Below, one piece after another: positions 8,630 to 17,999 of a stretch of 39,446 bases of DNA; the stretch's first letter is position 1, and every line of letters starts with the position of its first letter. Made by a program: the position numbers and the translations under genes. The stretch is taken from positions 1 through 39,446 of the forward strand of contig JANQQW010000328.1 in NCBI GenBank assembly GCA_028284885.1, written 5' to 3'. The notes under the pieces are model-generated. The model did no database searches, was not told the origin of the DNA, and saw only the letters and a list, made by a program, of their open reading frames with translations. This stretch comes from Planctomycetaceae bacterium (lineage in GTDB: Bacteria; Planctomycetota; Planctomycetia; Planctomycetales; Planctomycetaceae).

Positions 8630-8899
8630 TCACTCGAAGCCGAAGTCGGCCTCGTCGGGTCGTGTCTTCCGCAGTTCGTCGTGGGCCCGCTTCCGGGCCG
8701 TCTCGATCTCCTCGGCTCGCGGCCGGCCGGGGACGTTGAAGGGGATCTCGAAGGAACGGCAGACGGCTCCGTCCACCACGAGGTTGACCTTGGCCCACCC
8801 CTCGCCGTCGGGGAAGACGCTGACGCTGTCCACGTCGAGCGACCCCCCGAGTTCCTCCGCCATCTCCTGCGACGTCAGTTCCCGCTCCGTCTCCAACAC
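8630..8899 (-). CDS. Hypothetical small acidic protein
   Basis: The 89-residue product has no family I recognise. It is acidic, with a predicted mixed fold: a helical start (ETERELTSQEMAEELGG), a central beta-rich part (VDSVSVFPDGEGWAKVNLVV) and a C-terminal helix rich in Glu, Arg and Lys. It has no signal peptide, membrane segment or cysteine pair. The codon bias is like its neighbours (G/C third positions), which supports a real gene. It sits between a palindromic repeat upstream and the acetyltransferase 36 bp downstream. Confidence 0.55.
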   Translation of the reverse strand: MLETERELTSQEMAEELGGSLDVDSVSVFPDGEGWAKVNLVVDGAVCRSFEIPFNVPGRPRAEEIETARKRAHDELRKTRPDEADFGFE

Positions 8900-8932
8900 A
8901 ACCGCGCCCTCCGTGAGTTGTCCTCGCCACCG

Positions 8933-8998
8933 TAAGGCCGGTTCAACCGGCCGATCGCTCCGCTGCTCTCACTCGGCGGCCGGTGAAACCGGCCCTAC
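8933..8998. repeat. REP-like doublet of GGCCGGTT palindromes
   Basis: Two near-identical palindromes, 8936-8952 (perfect, one central base) and 8978-8994 (GGCCGGT/AACCGGCC), lie in inverted orientation with TAAGG and CCTA on the outer edges. This has the form of a bacterial interspersed mosaic or REP doublet. It fills the gap between the DUF1080 gene and the 89-residue gene. Confidence 0.75.
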
Positions 8999-8999
8999 T

Positions 9000-10031
9000 T
9001 CACTGGTCTCTCCGCAGCACCGGTTCGAAGCCGATGTTCCGGTACCGCACCGACGTGTGGTCCCCCTGCAGGTACAAGGGGCCCGGCTGGGTCACGTCGG
9101 CTTGGAAGGCTCCGTTCGTGTTCCCCGCGAGGGGTTGATTGTCGATGACGGTCTCGCCGTTGAGGACGACGGTCGCGTGGCGATCGACGATCGTGACCAC
9201 GTACAGCTGCCACTCGCCTCCCGGCCGGCCCGCCTTCTTCGTGGGGGCGATGCGGCCGAAGACGGCGCCCACCCCCTGAATGCCCTGCATGCGGCTGTCG
9301 CGGTCGACGACCTGGGCCTCGTACGCCCCGCGGACGTAGACGCCGCTGTTGCCTCCCTTGGGGACGTTGAACTCGATCGTCAGCCGGCCGTCGCCGAAGG
9401 TCTTCTTCGTCCGCAGGTTGCCGTAGCGGGAGAAGGGGTCGAACGTCGTCTTCGGCGTCTCGTTGACGAGTTCTCCGTTCTCGGCCCGCCAGCCGTTCTG
9501 CTGCTTGTCGTTCGCGAGCACCCAGCCGTCGAGGTTCTTCCCGTTGAACAGTTGATGCTGCGGCCCGAAGACGACCTTCGAGAGGTCCGGCCGCGGCGGC
9601 ATTGGTGGCAACCGCTTCCCGTGATGTACGACCGGCGGCTCGGTCTGGCGTTCCAACCAGATGTCGTCCCCCGCCAGCGTCGCCGAGAACCGGCACGCGA
9701 CCGGCTTCCCGGTCGCCGGTCCACCGGGATAGGCCGGCTTCCGGATCCGCACGCGCCGCGTGAACGTCAGCTTGAACCCGTCGACTGCGAAGTCCTCGAT
9801 CCCCTTCGGCTGCCCGACGGTCCACAGCTGCCCGCCCCACTCGCCGTCGTCGTGCTTGATCTCGAGCCACCCCGCCTGCCCGTCCGCCATCTTCAACCCG
9901 TACGCCCCCACGAACCCCTTCGTCTCCTCCGCCACACACGCGGCGGAGAGAAGGAACCACAGAGACACGGAGAGGCACAGAGGCCGCCAAGCCCCCGTAT
10001 ACGTTCCGAGTTGTGCGAACCGACGTTGCAT
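9000..10031 (-). CDS. Secreted DUF1080 (3-keto-disaccharide hydrolase-like) protein
   Basis: The 343-residue product has a signal peptide (residues 1 to about 34, ending SAACVAEE) and a C-terminal DUF1080 domain, a concanavalin-like fold abundant in planctomycetes and now called 3-keto-disaccharide hydrolase. Seen: the hallmark LFNGKNLDGWVLAN, then ENGELVNE, FGDGRLTIEFNVPKGGNSGVYVRGAYEAQVVDRD and GEWQLYVVTIVDRHATVVLNGE. The first 150 residues form a separate beta-rich module of unknown role. I chose the ATG at 10031; a longer reading would add 24 codons lying wholly inside an inverted repeat. Residues 17-26 of the signal peptide (PLCLSVSLWF) are encoded by a dispersed repeat (9954-9983). Confidence 0.85.
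   Translation of the reverse strand: MQRRFAQLGTYTGAWRPLCLSVSLWFLLSAACVAEETKGFVGAYGLKMADGQAGWLEIKHDDGEWGGQLWTVGQPKGIEDFAVDGFKLTFTRRVRIRKPAYPGGPATGKPVACRFSATLAGDDIWLERQTEPPVVHHGKRLPPMPPRPDLSKVVFGPQHQLFNGKNLDGWVLANDKQQNGWRAENGELVNETPKTTFDPFSRYGNLRTKKTFGDGRLTIEFNVPKGGNSGVYVRGAYEAQVVDRDSRMQGIQGVGAVFGRIAPTKKAGRPGGEWQLYVVTIVDRHATVVLNGETVIDNQPLAGNTNGAFQADVTQPGPLYLQGDHTSVRYRNIGFEPVLRRDQ
9954..9983. repeat. ACCACAGAGACACGGAG-type dispersed repeat, inside a coding region
   Basis: This stretch belongs to the same family as the one at 11257-11286 (opposite orientation): GGAACCAC(A/G)GAG followed by permuted CACAGAG and CACGGAG units. Repeats of this type occur between genes in many GC-rich bacteria. Here it lies within the signal-peptide part of the DUF1080 gene. 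Confidence 0.65.
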
Positions 10032-10041
10032 CCCGTTCCCC

Positions 10042-10108
10042 GTAGGGTGGGCTCTGCCCACCACGCTTCCAGGTTGACTCACAAACTGGTGGGCAGAGCC
10101 CACCCTAC
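10042..10108. repeat. 22-bp perfect inverted repeat, GTAGGGTGGGC family
   Basis: Two 22-bp arms (10042-10063 and 10087-10108) are exact reverse complements across a 23-bp spacer. Each arm is itself a hairpin (GTGGGC-TCT-GCCCAC). It is a REP-like mobile palindrome located immediately upstream of the DUF1080 start and after the RES-like gene. Confidence 0.8.
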
Positions 10109-10159
10109 TTCACTCAGCCCCAGCCACTCCGTCGGCCCTACTTTGCCACTTCAGTGCAA

Positions 10160-11242
10160 TCATGCCACAACCTCCGTGGGACGTTGGTGAAGAGCGTCCT
10201 CCACTCGCCCATGGCTGTGTTCCAACTCTGCGAGCAGTTCACCCTCGTACTTGTATCTCGGGCGTTTGACACTCGGCGCGTCTTCCGCACACGAACCCCA
10301 AGGAACGGGAGAGGTCATCCGAAAGAGCGAGGTAAGGCTTGGACATCGCCCCGCAGGCTCCACTTGCCTCGCCGGGAACACGTAGTTCATGTAGGTCTTC
10401 GGGTCGTCGTGATAGTCCGTGTAGTGCGTGGAGAAATACCGAATGCCGTGGAACTCGTCCGAGCGCGTCACCCATTGCAACACAAGTTGCGGCAAGATGT
10501 ACTCGGGATGGAATGCAGCTTCCGGGTACAACTTCCGGATGGAGCAAAGTGCCACAACCGGCCAGCAAGCCACATGAGCCCCAATGATCGCCGTGCCTCT
10601 CCCGTCACCTTCAAACTCGTCGGGACGGGATTCTATCCAAGCCGCGAGAACAGGCATTCGATGCCCAAAGTTCAGGACCTTCAGGTTTGTGCCAGGGACG
10701 GCCTCGAATCGACTTACAGAGAGCGATTCAAGATCGGGCTCTCCGAGTTCCTTCCAGCACACGTAAGTTGAGCCGCCGAGGTAAAGACACGGCAGTCCGT
10801 TGATGCTGTATCTCATCGGGCGAACGATGTGCCGCAGCTCAAATGGGATGTGGAACAGGTCTGCCTTCTCGAAAGGGTGTGACGGGTCAATCGACCGCAT
10901 TCTGTACATTGGATTCACAAACTGCGACATGTCCCCCGGCGTCTTCAACAAGTCAATATGTGGGCCGAGTATGCTAAACGCCCTCTCAACTGCGCTGAAT
11001 GCCGCCGCCGGATGCCCTCCCAGATAAGCACGGATTCCCTCGATCACACAGTCACCGACCTCTTCGACGAGATCGGCACGTGACCACACCACGAAGTCAA
11101 TCAGGCTTCTGTAGCGATCAACTGTCCGCATTCCTTCCACATACTCTTGGACGACAGTCTTCGCGAACTCCAAGAAGTCCCCCTCAGGTCGCTCCTTCGG
11201 AACGTCTGCCGTGCCACCACTCAACAACTGAACGCAGTCCAC
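10160..11242 (-). CDS. RES-domain-like protein (possible NAD-degrading toxin family)
   Basis: The product is about 360 residues. The C-terminal two-thirds carry a pattern like RES domains, which in ParT/MbcT toxins act on NAD or transfer ADP-ribose: MYRMR (Arg near 114), RYSINGLPCLYLGGS (144-157), CWKELG with Glu near 165, and GIRYFS (Ser near 271, compare GIRYPS at the end of RES domains). The N-terminal 100 residues are helical and unrecognised. No DUF2384/Xre-type antitoxin gene is adjacent; upstream is nrdA, downstream a repeat. Codon use is less GC-biased than its neighbours, which suggests horizontal acquisition. The start is uncertain: the GTG at 11242 has GGGGGGA just before it; a TTG at 11254 is the alternative. 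RES assignment is by motif pattern only. Confidence 0.6.
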   Translation of the reverse strand: MDCVQLLSGGTADVPKERPEGDFLEFAKTVVQEYVEGMRTVDRYRSLIDFVVWSRADLVEEVGDCVIEGIRAYLGGHPAAAFSAVERAFSILGPHIDLLKTPGDMSQFVNPMYRMRSIDPSHPFEKADLFHIPFELRHIVRPMRYSINGLPCLYLGGSTYVCWKELGEPDLESLSVSRFEAVPGTNLKVLNFGHRMPVLAAWIESRPDEFEGDGRGTAIIGAHVACWPVVALCSIRKLYPEAAFHPEYILPQLVLQWVTRSDEFHGIRYFSTHYTDYHDDPKTYMNYVFPARQVEPAGRCPSLTSLFRMTSPVPWGSCAEDAPSVKRPRYKYEGELLAELEHSHGRVEDALHQRPTEVVA

Positions 11243-11256
11243 AAGTCCCCCCAATC

Positions 11257-11286
11257 ACTCCGTGTCTCTGTGCCTCCGTGGTTCCA
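11257..11286. repeat. ACTCCGTGTCTCTGTG-type dispersed repeat
   Basis: This is the reverse-orientation copy of the repeat at 9954-9983, sitting between nrdA and the RES-like gene. Confidence 0.6.
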
Positions 11287-11299
11287 ACCACCGCAGCGC

Positions 11300-11323
11300 A
11301 GCGGGGGACCCTCGCCCCCCGCT
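11300..11323 (-). terminator. Hairpin after nrdA, possible terminator
   Basis: Eight base pairs (11300-11307 with 11316-11323) form a very GC-rich stem 25 nt after the nrdA stop on the minus strand. No T-tract follows, so termination would be weak or Rho-assisted. It could equally be part of the neighbouring REP-like repeat. Confidence 0.4.
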
Positions 11324-11347
11324 GGCCACGTGACTTCGCCCGCGTGC

Positions 11348-14221
<2,874 letters not shown>

Positions 14222-14643
14222 TCGTAGCTCCCAGTTGGTGAGGGGCACGGGCTCACGGCGCGTCTTGCGCAGGGCGACCCAGCGTTGAAACGAGAGAAGG
14301 AGAACCGCTCGGCGAGACCGTCGAGCGGAGACGGTTGCAGCGAATGCGGAGCTGGCCGTTGGGAGTCAGGCTCCACCGCATTGTTGCGGCGAATTGCGTG
14401 AACGCAAGTGCATTCAATGCACATTGGCGCATGACTCGACCCCGACTCCATCCTAGCCGTTCCGAATCCTTGGCCACGCCATCCGTGGCTGGTGGGGCGA
14501 CCACGAGATGTTGGGGTTTGGGTGGTCCAAAACGGCTGTTTTGAACCTCTCAACAACTCGCCTCGCCCGCCGCTCGCCCGACCTAAGCCGCTGTCTCGAC
14601 AAGTGCTTTTGCCGATTCTGGCGGCCGCTCCGGGTGAGCGACA
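14222..14643 (-). other. Long nrdA 5' leader with several hairpins
   Basis: This stretch of about 420 nt lies between the inferred nrdA transcription start and the nrdA ATG. I see no convincing gene in it: the frames are Arg/Ser/Pro-rich with no family pattern. It holds several short perfect inverted repeats: CAAAAC/GTTTTG (14528-14543), GCCAC/GTGGC (14473-14489), GTGCATT-C-AATGCAC (14408-14422) and TTGCGT-GA-ACGCAA (14394-14407), the last two directly adjoining. It may be a structured regulatory leader; this is inference. Confidence 0.45.
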
Positions 14644-14646
14644 AGA

Positions 14647-14662
14647 ACCCAATATAAGGTGA
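14647..14662 (-). promoter_or_regulatory. NrdR-like box overlapping the nrdA -10
   Basis: ACCCAATATAAGGTGA agrees with the NrdR box consensus acaCwAtATaTwGtgt at 12 of 16 positions and covers the -10 element. NrdR is the ATP/dATP-sensing repressor of ribonucleotide reductase genes and binds paired boxes. Confidence 0.65.
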
Positions 14663-14678
14663 TCCAACGAAGCGTCAA
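14651..14678 (-). promoter_or_regulatory. Sigma-70 promoter of nrdA
   Basis: On the minus strand TTGACG (14673-14678) and TATATT (14651-14656) are separated by 16 bp. This is a strong housekeeping promoter in an otherwise GC-rich region. The predicted transcription start is near 14643. It is overlapped by the -10 NrdR-like box and abuts the -35 box. Confidence 0.75.
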
Positions 14679-14693
14679 CACCAAATGTTGTGT
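14678..14693 (-). promoter_or_regulatory. NrdR-like box next to the nrdA -35
   Basis: ACACCAAATGTTGTGT matches the NrdR consensus at 13 of 16 positions, including all the strongly conserved ones. It starts exactly 31 bp from the other box, which is the three-helical-turn spacing known for NrdR box pairs. Confidence 0.75.
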
Positions 14694-14959
14694 TCTTTCC
14701 CTTTCCCGGTAGATCGGGCGAACACCCCCGAAAACCGCGTGAGAAGGGTCGTCGTCACACGATTTTCACGCGAATCGCATCACGATCGCGTCCTCGCCGA
14801 GTGTCGTTTTCTCGTGCATTCTTCACATACCGGGCCGCGGCCGGTCGTCCGGATTGGTGGGGTTGCGACACCGCCCCTGCAGCCGCAGGCGGCCACACGC
14901 CGATGCGCGTGCGGGAGAGAGGGCGAAGCTCTCCGAACCGCCGCCGCACGAGTCGAGTC
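14694..14959. other. Intergenic region before the lipoprotein, nothing recognised
   Basis: This 266-bp stretch lies between the nrdA control region and the plus-strand lipoprotein gene. It must hold the lipoprotein promoter, but I see no convincing -35/-10 pair, hairpin or small gene. Confidence 0.5.
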
Positions 14960-15403
14960 ATGACGCGATCACATGCTGGCCTCCTCTTGTTCGCGGCGGC
15001 CGTCGGGTTGCTGGCCGGGTGCGGCTACTCGGGTCCGCGGACGGTGACGCGGCGGTGGATCGACTGCAACCACTACGGCATACCGGCCTATGTGAAGGAC
15101 CGCATCGACGTGCGGCCGCACAAGGCGCACCGCGTCGCCACCTACCGCTGGTCCCACGTGCGGGGTCCGCGCGGGCCGCTCGACTCGACCCAACCGGTCG
15201 CCGTTCCCGTGGAGTTCGCGACCAGGGTCCCTGGCTCCGCGCCGGTCGAGGGCCCAGTCAGCGAGTCCAAGTCGAGTCCGATTCCGCCGCCGCAGCCGCT
15301 CTTCCCGGAGGACGAGCAGACAGCCCCGGCCGGCAAGCCGTCGCCGGACGTCGTCCGCCGGCCGCGCGTGCGAACGAGCTGGATGTTCCGCGAGACCCAC
15401 TGA
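14960..15403 (+). CDS. Small lipoprotein, function unknown
   Basis: The 147-residue product has a lipoprotein signal peptide: hydrophobic core LLLFAAAVGLLAGCGYSG with the lipobox LAGC, so the mature protein starts at the Cys near residue 21 and is anchored to a membrane. The rest is basic in the first half and Pro/Ser-rich in the second, with no recognised domain. The ATG at 14960 is set by the signal peptide; longer in-frame readings would hide it. It is divergent from nrdA and 113 bp upstream of a Ser/Thr kinase gene on the same strand. Confidence 0.75.
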   Translation: MTRSHAGLLLFAAAVGLLAGCGYSGPRTVTRRWIDCNHYGIPAYVKDRIDVRPHKAHRVATYRWSHVRGPRGPLDSTQPVAVPVEFATRVPGSAPVEGPVSESKSSPIPPPQPLFPEDEQTAPAGKPSPDVVRRPRVRTSWMFRETH

Positions 15404-15516
15404 CGGCAGGGTGGATTCCAACCACGGACGTTGCGTTCGCGGTCGTCTGTGGCGACCATGAGGGCTTCGAGCCGCACGCGTTCTGTCGGACCTCGTAACG
15501 GAGCAGCTTCGCACCC

Positions 15517-17847
15517 ATGCCGGACGTCGAAACACGCATCGCCGATCTGGTCCGGCGGTGGGTCGAGTCGAAGGGGCGAGGTCACGAGATCCCGCCCGAA
15601 GAACTCTGTACCGACTGCCCGGAGCTGTTGGACGAGGTCAAGTCGCGGATCCAGTCGCAGCCGGGCACGGGCGAGCACCAGACGACGCTGATCGACCCGA
15701 GCACGCCGAAACCCTCGGACACGAGGGCACACGTCCCGGTCCGCCTCGGGCCGGTCCTCGGCGGCGAGGAGTTCAGCACGATCCCGGACGACTTCCGCGG
15801 CCTCCACGAGGGCGAGTCGTTCGAGGTGCTCCTCCCGTTCGGCGACATGCGGCTGCACGCGAAGGGGGGCCTCGGCGAGGTCTACGCGGCGATCGAGGAG
15901 TCGACGAACCGCCGACTCGCCCTGAAGACGATTCGAGCCGAGCTCTCCGACGACGAGGACCTGCACACGCGGATGATGGTCGAGGCCGAGATCACGGCTC
16001 GGCTGGAGCACCCGGGCGTGGTGCCGGTGTACGGCCTGGGACGATCGACCGCGGGCCGGCCGTTCTACGTGATGCGGTTCGTCGAGGGCCGCACGCTCGA
16101 GGATGCCATTCGCGACCACTACCGGCCCGACAACCGACACGCCGGGCGGTCCAGCACGTCCGAGTTGCACGCCTTGCTCCGCGACTTCGTCTCCGTCTGC
16201 AAGACGATCGCCTATGCACACAACCGCGGGATCGTGCACCGGGACATCAAGCCGCACAACATCCTGCTCGGCCGGTTCGGCGAGACGCTCGTCGCCGACT
16301 GGGGTCTCGCGATGCCGGTCGTGCGGGAGGACTGGGCTCGCGAGAGTGGCGAGAAGACGCTGACGGTGGGGGCGAGCCTGCCGACCGAGGAGGCCTCCGG
16401 GGCCTCGACCTCCGGTTCCGGGGCGGGGACGCCGGCCTACATGAGCCCGGAGCAGGCTTCGGGCACGGAACACGTCGGCCCGGCGTCGGACGTCTACAAC
16501 CTGGGAGCCACGCTCTACAAGATCGTCACCGGCCGCGCCCCGTTCGCCGGGCGGAACGTCGAGACGATGATGCAGCGCGTGACCGACGGCGAGTTCCAGC
16601 CGGCCAAGAGGGTCAACCCGCAGATCGCTCCGGCACTCGACGCGATCTGCACGAAGGCGATGGCGCTCGACCCGCGAAACCGCTACCGGACCGCGATGGA
16701 GGTCGCGGAGGACGTGGAGCGTTACCTCGACGACGAGAAGGTCCACGCCTACGCGGAACCGGTCACCGCGCGACTGTCGCGGTGGAGTCGAAAGCACCGG
16801 AGCGCGACCCAGGCACTCGTGGCGGCCACGCTGCTGGTGACCGTCTGCGGCATCGCCGCGGCTGTCGTGTTCGGCAAGCAGGCGGCCCGTGAAGGCGTGC
16901 TGCACGCCCAGGCGGAGGCGTCGCGGGTTCGCGAGCACACGCTCCGTGAACGGAGCATTCAGGCGGCCGCCGAGTTCGCCGCCCGCGGCCTCGCCAACCA
17001 GATCGACGTCCGCTGGCGGGTGCTCGAGCGGATGGCGGCCGACCCCGACTTGGCAACGGTCCTTCTCGAGATCAACCAGGACACCTCGGATGCCGCGACC
17101 CGCGAGCCGCTGCAGCGCTGGCTGAGCGACTTCGGCGAACGGCTCGAGAACCGGGTCCCCTCCCGAGCGTTGTTCGTCAACGCCCTCGACGGGACGCAGG
17201 TCGCCCGGTACCCGCAGTTCGACGACGACGGGCAGCCCGTCAAGAGCCTCGGCAACGCGTACCCGTTCCGCGACTACTTCCACGGCCTCGGCCAGGACCT
17301 GAAGCGCGGCCAGAAGGCCCCCCCCTACGAGAAGACCGTCAACCTCTCGACCGTTCACGAGAGCACCAACGACGGCAACCTGAACGTCGTCTTCGGCACT
17401 TCGATCAAGAACCCCGACACGGGCGAGACGATCGGCATCCTCTCCATGTCGGTCTCCATCGGCGAGTTCGCCGACCTCGCCGTCGATCTTCCCGAGGGGC
17501 AGTCGGTGTTGCTGGTCGAGACGCGTCGGTACTCGATGGAGCGGCGACGACCGACGCCGCACACGGAGTACTGCGGCGGACTCGTGCTGCACCGGCCGGG
17601 ACTGGAGGACATCGAGTCCCGCCGCAAGCTGCCGAGAATCGCCGACGGGGTGCTGGAGGTGATCGAGACGCCGACCGACGCCGAAAACAACCTGCTGCCG
17701 TCCAGTTACCGCGACCCGTACTCGCGGGAACCGAACAAGCGGTGGACGGCGGCCTACGCCCCGGTCGTCGTGAGGACCCGCGACGACGAGACGGCGAAGA
17801 CCGGCTGGGTGGTCATCGTGCAGCAGGCGCAACCGGACGCCGGCTGA
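15517..17847 (+). CDS. Membrane Ser/Thr protein kinase with extracytoplasmic Cache-like sensor
   Basis: The 776-residue product has a planctomycete-type N-terminus (EELCTDCPELLDEV near 28-41), a kinase domain at about 105-405, one membrane helix at about 429-452 and an extracytoplasmic part at 475-770. Kinase motifs: glycine loop KGGLGEVY, Lys137 (LALKTI), HRDIKPHN (241-248), DWG in place of DFG (261-263), and the activation segment with MSPEQA. The outer part has a long helix followed by a PDC/Cache-like region with ALFVNALDGTQVARYP and YPFRDYFHG (near 582-590), typical of small-molecule sensors. This suggests that an external ligand controls phosphorylation inside. The Trp in DWG is common in planctomycete kinases and does not by itself mean loss of activity. 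The ATG at 15517 is the natural start. Confidence 0.9.
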   Translation: MPDVETRIADLVRRWVESKGRGHEIPPEELCTDCPELLDEVKSRIQSQPGTGEHQTTLIDPSTPKPSDTRAHVPVRLGPVLGGEEFSTIPDDFRGLHEGESFEVLLPFGDMRLHAKGGLGEVYAAIEESTNRRLALKTIRAELSDDEDLHTRMMVEAEITARLEHPGVVPVYGLGRSTAGRPFYVMRFVEGRTLEDAIRDHYRPDNRHAGRSSTSELHALLRDFVSVCKTIAYAHNRGIVHRDIKPHNILLGRFGETLVADWGLAMPVVREDWARESGEKTLTVGASLPTEEASGASTSGSGAGTPAYMSPEQASGTEHVGPASDVYNLGATLYKIVTGRAPFAGRNVETMMQRVTDGEFQPAKRVNPQIAPALDAICTKAMALDPRNRYRTAMEVAEDVERYLDDEKVHAYAEPVTARLSRWSRKHRSATQALVAATLLVTVCGIAAAVVFGKQAAREGVLHAQAEASRVREHTLRERSIQAAAEFAARGLANQIDVRWRVLERMAADPDLATVLLEINQDTSDAATREPLQRWLSDFGERLENRVPSRALFVNALDGTQVARYPQFDDDGQPVKSLGNAYPFRDYFHGLGQDLKRGQKAPPYEKTVNLSTVHESTNDGNLNVVFGTSIKNPDTGETIGILSMSVSIGEFADLAVDLPEGQSVLLVETRRYSMERRRPTPHTEYCGGLVLHRPGLEDIESRRKLPRIADGVLEVIETPTDAENNLLPSSYRDPYSREPNKRWTAAYAPVVVRTRDDETAKTGWVVIVQQAQPDAG

Positions 17848-17999
17848 CGCGTGTCCGGCCGGACCCGACGACCGGAATCCGAGGGGAACCGAGCCCGCGA
17901 GGGCCGGAATCCTCAAGACACCGGTGGTGATTCCCCGATGTTGACCGTTTCGCCGCAGCCAGTCTGCGGTACAATTCGGCTGGTCACTTTCGAACGGAC

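Noticed and set aside
14335..14544. A 69-codon plus-strand frame in the nrdA leader.
   Set aside because: No ribosome-binding site, no family pattern, and it runs against the inferred nrdA transcript.
14222..14643. A cobalamin riboswitch before nrdA.
   Set aside because: No B12-box-like sequence is visible, and the enzyme is class I, which does not use B12.
15517..17847. DWG in the Cache kinase taken as a sign of a pseudokinase.
   Set aside because: HRD, VAIK Lys and the Asp of DWG are intact, and DWG is frequent in planctomycete kinases.
17941..17975. A promoter TTGACC / TACAAT before the FHA kinase.
   Set aside because: The spacing is 23 bp, too long for sigma-70; TACAAT alone may still be a -10.
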